Below are positions 6,616-10,494 of a stretch of DNA of 10,494 nt, piece after piece. Origin of the DNA: an uncultured Gemmatimonadota bacterium (lineage in GTDB: Bacteria > Gemmatimonadota > Gemmatimonadetes > Gemmatimonadales > GWC2-71-9); contig CAMPKP010000127.1 of NCBI GenBank assembly GCA_946887295.1, forward strand, positions 1-10,494. The letters run 5' to 3'. The notes below the pieces were generated by a model. It was given only the letters and a program-made list of their open reading frames with translations. It did not search any database and had not been told where the DNA came from. Made by a program: the position numbers and the translations under genes. Positions within the stretch are counted from its first letter, which is position 1, and each line of letters begins with the position of its first letter.

Positions 6616-8079
6616 TCAGTCTTCCGTCAGCTCCTTTCCCACCGCCAGCACTGCGTCCACGAAGAGATCGAAATCCTCCCGCCGGCTCCGGTGGTTGGTG
6701 ATGGCGACCCGCAGCGCGAAGCGTCCGCCGAGCACCGTGCTCGAGGGCACCGCGATTCCCCGCTCCTGCACCCGGATCAGGATCTCCTGATTGATGAGGT
6801 CGAGCGCCGGGCCGTCGAGCCCGGCCGCGACGAAGCGGAAGCACACGATGTTGAGCGGCACCGGCGCGAGCAGCTCCAGTCGAGGCTCGGCCGCGATCCG
6901 ATCGCGCAGGTGGCGCGCCTGGGCCACGTTCTGCTCGACGAGGCGGCCCCACGCGTCCGAGCCGTGGGCCTTGAGCGACATCCACACCTTGAGCGCCCTG
7001 AAGCCGCGGGTGAGCTGCACGCCCAGGTCGGCGAAGGGGAATCCGCCCGCGACGATGCCTCTCGGCGTGGCATCGAGATAGCTGGACGCGGCGGCGAAGG
7101 TGGCGCGGTGGGCTTCGGGATGCCGCACCAGCGTCAGTCCCACCTCGAACGGCAGGTAGCCCCACTTGTGGAGGTCCACGGCCACCGAGTCGGCCTGGTC
7201 CATTCCGGCCACGATCGGCCTGAGCGATGGCGCCATGGCAGCGAACGCGCCGAAGGCGCCGTCCACGTGAAGCCAGAGCCCCTCCTCTCGACAGATCGCG
7301 GCCAGCGCGGGGAGGTCGTCGGTGGCGCCGGTATTGACGGTGCCGGCATTCCCGATGACGCAGAAGGGGCGGTGGCCCGCCGCCCGGTCGGCCCCTATCG
7401 CGGCGCGCAGCGCGGCGACCTCGACCTCGTACGCGGCGTCCACCGGGATGCGCCGGAAGGCGCTGTCGCCGAGCCCCAGCAGCTCGCTCGACTTCCTGGC
7501 CCAGCTGTGGGTCTCGCTCGAGCCGTAGAAGACGAGACGCGGCGCGCCCGGCCGCTGCAGGCCTTCGGCGCGCACGTCGAATCCCGCCCGGTCGCTCCGC
7601 GCCACCGCGAGGCCGACCAGGTTCGCCATGGTGGCGCCGCTCACCAGCAATCCGCTCGCGCTCGCGGGGAAGCCGAGCAGCTCCGCCATCCAGCGGATCA
7701 CCTGCCGCTCGACCAGCGCCGGCGACTGATCGTAGCCCGCGAGATGCGCGTTCATCCCCGAGGCGAGCATGTCCGCCAGCATCGCGAGCGGCGTCCCGGT
7801 GCCCATGACCCAGCCCCAGAAGCGGGGGTGAATGTTGCCGTTGGGATAGGGAAGGATGTGCTCGCGGAACTGCCGGTATACGACCGCCGGATCGGTCGGG
7901 CCGCGCGGAGGCGGCTCGTCGAGGGCCGCGCGAGTCTCGGCGGGCACCGGGCGCCACACCGGCCGGTCGCGCACGGTCTCGAGGTAGTCCATCATGTCGT
8001 CCACCATGCGGTGGCCGAGCGCGCGGAGCTCGCCCCAGTCGGCGGGGTCGAGGCTCTCCTCGGGGCGGAATGACGGCAT
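6616..8079 (-). CDS. Group II PLP-dependent decarboxylase (aromatic-L-amino-acid decarboxylase family)
   Basis: This 487-residue cytoplasmic enzyme is expected to remove the alpha-carboxyl of an amino acid to give an amine and CO2. Family blocks occur in order: HPRFWGW at 84-90, SGATMANL at 147-154, His191 in ETHSW (the residue stacking on the PLP ring), Thr247 in NAGTVNTGATDDL, Asp273 in HVDGAFGA (PLP nitrogen partner), and Lys305 in DLHKWGY (Schiff base). Length is typical. The lysine block (HKWGYLPFEVG) differs from the animal and plant form (HKWLLVNFDC), placing it in a bacterial branch where substrates are rarely assigned. Aromatic amino acids are one possibility; aspartate, glutamate and others remain open. 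Its start lies 4 bases after the DUF4956 stop, indicating translational coupling. The N-terminal DPADWGELRALGHRMVDDM pattern supports the chosen start. Confidence 0.93.
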   Translation of the reverse strand: MPSFRPEESLDPADWGELRALGHRMVDDMMDYLETVRDRPVWRPVPAETRAALDEPPPRGPTDPAVVYRQFREHILPYPNGNIHPRFWGWVMGTGTPLAMLADMLASGMNAHLAGYDQSPALVERQVIRWMAELLGFPASASGLLVSGATMANLVGLAVARSDRAGFDVRAEGLQRPGAPRLVFYGSSETHSWARKSSELLGLGDSAFRRIPVDAAYEVEVAALRAAIGADRAAGHRPFCVIGNAGTVNTGATDDLPALAAICREEGLWLHVDGAFGAFAAMAPSLRPIVAGMDQADSVAVDLHKWGYLPFEVGLTLVRHPEAHRATFAAASSYLDATPRGIVAGGFPFADLGVQLTRGFRALKVWMSLKAHGSDAWGRLVEQNVAQARHLRDRIAAEPRLELLAPVPLNIVCFRFVAAGLDGPALDLINQEILIRVQERGIAVPSSTVLGGRFALRVAITNHRSRREDFDLFVDAVLAVGKELTED

Positions 8080-8083
8080 CTCG

Positions 8084-9061
8084 TCAGGCGTCCGGCGACG
8101 ACTCGTCGGCGGCCACCACGTGCGGCGCGCCCTCGTGGAGCAGCCGCTCGCGCAGAGCCTCCAGCCCCACGCTCTTCCGCACCCGCACCCGGTAGGTCAG
8201 GAGCGGGGCGCCGTCGGTGCCGGCGACGACCTGCTCCAGCTTCCAGCGCTTGGTGTCGCGCTCCAGGACCGCCTCGATCGGAGGGCGGGCGTCCTCCACC
8301 CGATCCACGTAGATCCGAAGGATCGCTGCCCGGTCATCGCGGGCCCCGTTGGGCCGTGCCGGCACCGGCGGGGGCGGCTCGCTCCGCAGCGCCTCGAGCT
8401 CGGCCAGGTCCGCGCTCGCAGGCAGGCAGAGCCGCGCGAAGGTGCGCTCGAACTCGGTGCTGAAATCGAACTTCCAGAGGGCGAGCTCGACCACGACGAA
8501 GACGACCGACAGCGCGGCCGCCACCGAGATCGCGTGGATTCCCGACGCGAAGCCGATCCCGATCGACCCGAAGATGTAGACGGCGTCGCCCGACTCCCGG
8601 AGCGTGTTGCGGAAGCGGACCGCCGCCACGATGCCGGCGAGGCTGAAGGCGAGCGCCAGGCTGTCGCGGACCACGACGAGGATCGCCGACACGACGATCG
8701 GAAGCACGATGACCGTCTGCACCAGCGAGTGGTCGAACTTGATCCGGGTTCGGGTCCGGACGTACACGAAGGCGAGCGGCAGGACCAGCAGGAAGGCGGC
8801 GATCATCTGGAACAGCGCGTCGACCCAGAGCGGCGCTCCACCCGGGAAGATCGCGACCTGGCCGCGGAACCAGTCGATCGCTCCGGCCAGGTCCGCCGGC
8901 GGCTGGACCGGCACCGGGGGCACGGCGTCATTCGGAATCAGCACCGAAAGACAGATCAGGAGCACGCCGGCCACGAAGTAGTAGATCGTGAGCCGGAGGA
9001 TCGTCACCCTGCCGATCTCGCGCACAGCGGCGCGCGCCGAATCCTGGGCCTTCCGGGCCAT
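8084..9061 (-). CDS. DUF4956 integral membrane protein
   Basis: This 325-residue inner-membrane protein has unknown function. Hydrophobic segments lie at about 23-42, 82-101, 112-131 and 160-195 (the last long enough for two passes). The DUF4956 core is visible as RDSLALAFSLAGIVAAVRFR at 132-151, followed by SGDAVYIFGSIGIGFASG at 157-174; the invariant-looking RFR and D residues sit at the membrane edge. Residues about 197-325 are soluble and mixed alpha/beta, probably cytoplasmic, with a Pro-rich linker near 230. In other bacteria DUF4956 genes often sit near VTC-type polyphosphate polymerase genes; none is present here. It lies 14 bases after the DsbA-like gene and 4 bases before the decarboxylase, in the middle of the run. 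Confidence 0.9.
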   Translation of the reverse strand: MARKAQDSARAAVREIGRVTILRLTIYYFVAGVLLICLSVLIPNDAVPPVPVQPPADLAGAIDWFRGQVAIFPGGAPLWVDALFQMIAAFLLVLPLAFVYVRTRTRIKFDHSLVQTVIVLPIVVSAILVVVRDSLALAFSLAGIVAAVRFRNTLRESGDAVYIFGSIGIGFASGIHAISVAAALSVVFVVVELALWKFDFSTEFERTFARLCLPASADLAELEALRSEPPPPVPARPNGARDDRAAILRIYVDRVEDARPPIEAVLERDTKRWKLEQVVAGTDGAPLLTYRVRVRKSVGLEALRERLLHEGAPHVVAADESSPDA

Positions 9062-9066
9062 GACCG

Positions 9067-9071
9067 CTCCT
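9067..9071 (-). promoter_or_regulatory. Ribosome binding site of the DUF4956 gene
   Basis: AGGAG on the minus strand lies 5 bases before the ATG at 9061. It is the only strong Shine-Dalgarno among the minus-strand genes here and fixes this start. Confidence 0.75.
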
Positions 9072-9075
9072 GGGT

Positions 9076-9612
9076 TCAGGGAACCGCCGCGACGGCGGCG
9101 CGGGCCAGCGCCGCGAACAGCTCGGTGCGGTCGAGCGAGCCCTGATACAGCTCGCCGTTGATGAAGAGCGACGGGGTTCCGCTCGCGCCGCTCCGGGCCG
9201 CGCTGGCCAGGTCCTCACGGATCCGGACCTCGTGAGCTCGCTCCCCGAGCGAGCGCTCGAAGCGTTCCGGGTCGAGGCCGATCTCGCGGGCATGACGCCG
9301 GAGGTCCTCGTCCCCCAGGCGCGCCTGCTCCCGGAACAGCCGGTCGTGCATCTCCCAGAAGCGGCCCTGCTCGGCGGCCGCCTCCGCCGCCTTCGCCGCC
9401 GCGAGCGCGTGCGGATGGGACGAGCGCAACGGGAAATGCCGGAACGCGAATCGCAGATTGCCGCCGAACGCCTTCCGGGCCGACTCGATGATCGGGTGGA
9501 GAGCGCCGCAGTGGGGACACTCGAAGTCGCCGTACTCGACGAGGGTGACGCGTGCGCCCTCGGGTCCCCGGACGTGGTCCCGCTCGGTCACCGGAAGCGA
9601 AAGCCGGCTCAT
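9076..9612 (-). CDS. Cytoplasmic DsbA/thioredoxin-like protein
   Basis: This 178-residue thioredoxin-fold oxidoreductase of the DsbA (Thioredoxin_4) type has active-site Cys32-Pro-His-Cys35 in FECPHCG and the cis-proline Pro147 in SGTPSLFING, so it should form, break or rearrange disulfides. There is no signal peptide or membrane anchor, implying a cytoplasmic place unlike classical DsbA. The whole sequence closely follows the C-terminal thioredoxin domain that some bacteria fuse to the Na+/H+ antiporter NhaA (RDHVRGPEGARVTLVEYGDF at 11-30, FRHFPLRSSHPHA at 57-69, AAEQGRFWEMHDRLF at 79-93); here it stands alone with no NhaA before it. It starts 4 bases after the trehalose phosphatase stop and ends 14 bases before DUF4956. 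The redox partner is unknown. Confidence 0.93.
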   Translation of the reverse strand: MSRLSLPVTERDHVRGPEGARVTLVEYGDFECPHCGALHPIIESARKAFGGNLRFAFRHFPLRSSHPHALAAAKAAEAAAEQGRFWEMHDRLFREQARLGDEDLRRHAREIGLDPERFERSLGERAHEVRIREDLASAARSGASGTPSLFINGELYQGSLDRTELFAALARAAVAAVP

Positions 9613-9616
9613 CCGG

Positions 9617-10285
9617 CTAGGCCAGGTCGGCCCGGACGCCCGTGTCCGCCACCATCTGGAGCACCCGCCGCACGGCCGAGGTGCCGTCCAGGCGGAAGCG
9701 GGCCCGCGTCGCGCCCGGGCCGACTCGCGCGCTGATCGCGTTCGGCGGCAGCGCGGCGAAGAGGTCCTCGTCGGTGCGGTCGTCGCCGATGGCCACGATC
9801 GTGGTGCGCGCCTCCCGCTCGGCCGACATCGGCGGGATGATCCGGCCCTTGTGCACGCCGTAGGGGCGGATCTCCAGCACGCGATTGCCCGCCAGGATCT
9901 CCACCGGCTGGTTGCTCAGCAGCTGATTGAGGTGAATCCTGAGCTCGTTGGCGCGCCGGGCGCCGGTCTCGAGATCCGCCAGGCGATAGTGCCAGGCGAT
10001 CGCGACCGCCTTCACTTCGATCAGCGAGCCCGGGGTGCGGGCGGTGATGTCGCGCAGGATCGCCAGGACCGGCTCGCGCCAGGTGCCGTGGATATCGGCC
10101 GCCGGGGTCCACTCGGCGTGGCCGGGCGGCCGCGACCAGAAGCCGTGCTCCGCGTGGAGCCAGATGGGGAGGCTGCCGACCCACTGCTCCAGCGCCTCGC
10201 GGCCGCGGCCGCTGACGATGTGCACCTCGGTATCGGGACGGCTGGCCAGCGCGCGTAGGAGTCTGGGCCGGGGCGGGTGCGGCCA
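9617..10285 (-). pseudogene. otsB: Trehalose-6-phosphate phosphatase domain, 5' end missing
   Basis: This is the C-terminal part of a HAD-superfamily phosphatase that hydrolyses trehalose 6-phosphate to trehalose. Counting from an ATG at 10300, motif II Ser30 lies in HIVSGRG, motif III Lys151 in GVHKG, and motif IV in IGDDRTDEDLF (Asp173, Asp174, Asp177). The stretches LHAEHGFWSRPPG at 48-60 and AWHYRLAD at 102-109 are typical of the phosphatase half of bifunctional OtsA-OtsB (GT20-TPP) proteins. The catalytic N-terminal DxDGT motif is absent and no frame upstream supplies it; homology fades near 10285, where a flagellin-like frame takes over. ATG at 10300 is therefore probably not a native start. 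The loss looks like an assembly join rather than decay, because the rest is well conserved. It heads the gene run, 4 bases before the DsbA-like gene. Confidence 0.88.
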
Positions 10286-10300
10286 GTGCGACACCGACAT
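10260..10300. other. Join between flagellin-like and trehalose phosphatase sequence
   Basis: Reading minus from 10493, one frame makes flagellin-like sense down to about 10290 (IRIGLDPTSVVDVGVALA) and then turns into Arg/Pro-rich nonsense. A different frame makes phosphatase sense only below about 10285 (PRLLRALASRPDTEVHIVSGR). Neither protein is complete on the side facing the other. No repeat, transposon end or attachment site is visible, and the exact base cannot be fixed by eye. Confidence 0.7.
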
Positions 10301-10494
10301 CCACGACGCTGGTGGGGTCCAGGCCGATGCGGATGGCGCCGGCTGAGACGGCGAAGCCGCTCACACCGTCGAACTGGGCGTTGGCCATGGCGGAGGCCAT
10401 TTCAGTGGTGAGCGCGACGAAGTCGCGCTGGTAGGCCGTGATGTCCTCGCCCGAGGCGGTGCCGCTCTCGATGGCGATCGCGAGGTTCTTCATC
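10290..10494 (-). pseudogene. Flagellin-like fragment
   Basis: About 65 readable residues enter from the window edge: MKNLAIAIESGTASGEDITA, then YQRDFVALTTEMASAMANAQ, then FDGVSGF. This resembles the flagellin D1 helical region, where a pattern like M-x-x-LA(I/V)-x-(A/I)-x-x-GT is followed by a YQ/LQ-x-(D/E)F-x-x-L helix and a (F)(N/D)G turn. The remaining residues (AVSAGAIRIGLDPTSVVDVG) could be the next strand. If so, Met at 10493 is internal, and both ends are missing. There is no relation to the neighbouring metabolic genes. The identification rests on pattern alone; another filament or helical protein is possible. Confidence 0.5.

Noticed and set aside
9617..10300. Complete trehalose phosphatase starting at 10300
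   Set aside because: The DxDGT catalytic motif is absent and the first dozen residues do not match the family, so this ATG lies at or beyond an artificial join.
1..10494. CRISPR arrays, insertion sequences, tRNA or rRNA genes, phage or defence genes
   Set aside because: Both strands were read for direct repeat arrays, transposase motifs and tRNA T-arm patterns; nothing convincing was seen.

Overview
The window is GC-rich throughout and coding-dense, with almost every gene on the minus strand. A DUF5916 outer-membrane protein sits beside a secreted M28 peptidase, and there is a TPS/TPP-type trehalose phosphatase domain. This mix fits an environmental high-GC Gram-negative bacterium. Gemmatimonadota is my best guess, from gene content only; no phylogenetic marker is present. 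The length and the broken genes at both ends suggest a complete metagenomic contig rather than a slice of a chromosome.

Layout. Bases 1-703 (minus) hold the 5' part of a GT4 glycosyltransferase whose last 54 bases appear flipped. Bases 704-1080 hold no convincing gene. Bases 1081-4878 (minus) hold an M28/carboxypeptidase Q-like secreted peptidase followed by a DUF5916 outer-membrane barrel protein, a likely two-gene unit. Bases 5010-5429 (plus) hold the only plus-strand gene, a small exported HEAT-repeat protein. It is divergent from the peptidase and convergent, almost touching, with the next gene. Bases 5433 to about 10285 (minus) hold a tight run. In transcription order it is a trehalose-6-phosphate phosphatase domain (5' end missing), a cytoplasmic DsbA-like thioredoxin protein, a DUF4956 membrane protein, a group II PLP-dependent decarboxylase and a cystathionine gamma-synthase/lyase family enzyme. 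Gaps are 4, 14, 4 and 43 bases. From about 10290 to 10494 (minus) lies a flagellin-like fragment joined head-on to the truncated phosphatase.

How they may work together. The peptidase and DUF5916 protein plausibly act in the periplasm and outer membrane on peptides or in uptake and secretion. The five-gene run mixes osmolyte metabolism, thiol redox, an unknown membrane protein and two PLP enzymes of amino-acid metabolism. Close spacing supports co-transcription, but I see no single pathway.

The most striking observations are structural. A 32-base segment bounded by 11-base inverted repeats at the left end is inverted relative to its gene, and restoring it recovers a textbook glycosyltransferase motif in frame. 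At the right end two unrelated genes are fused. Both look more like assembly junctions than biology, although a real small inversion cannot be excluded. I found no convincing new defence or mobile system, CRISPR array, tRNA or rRNA.
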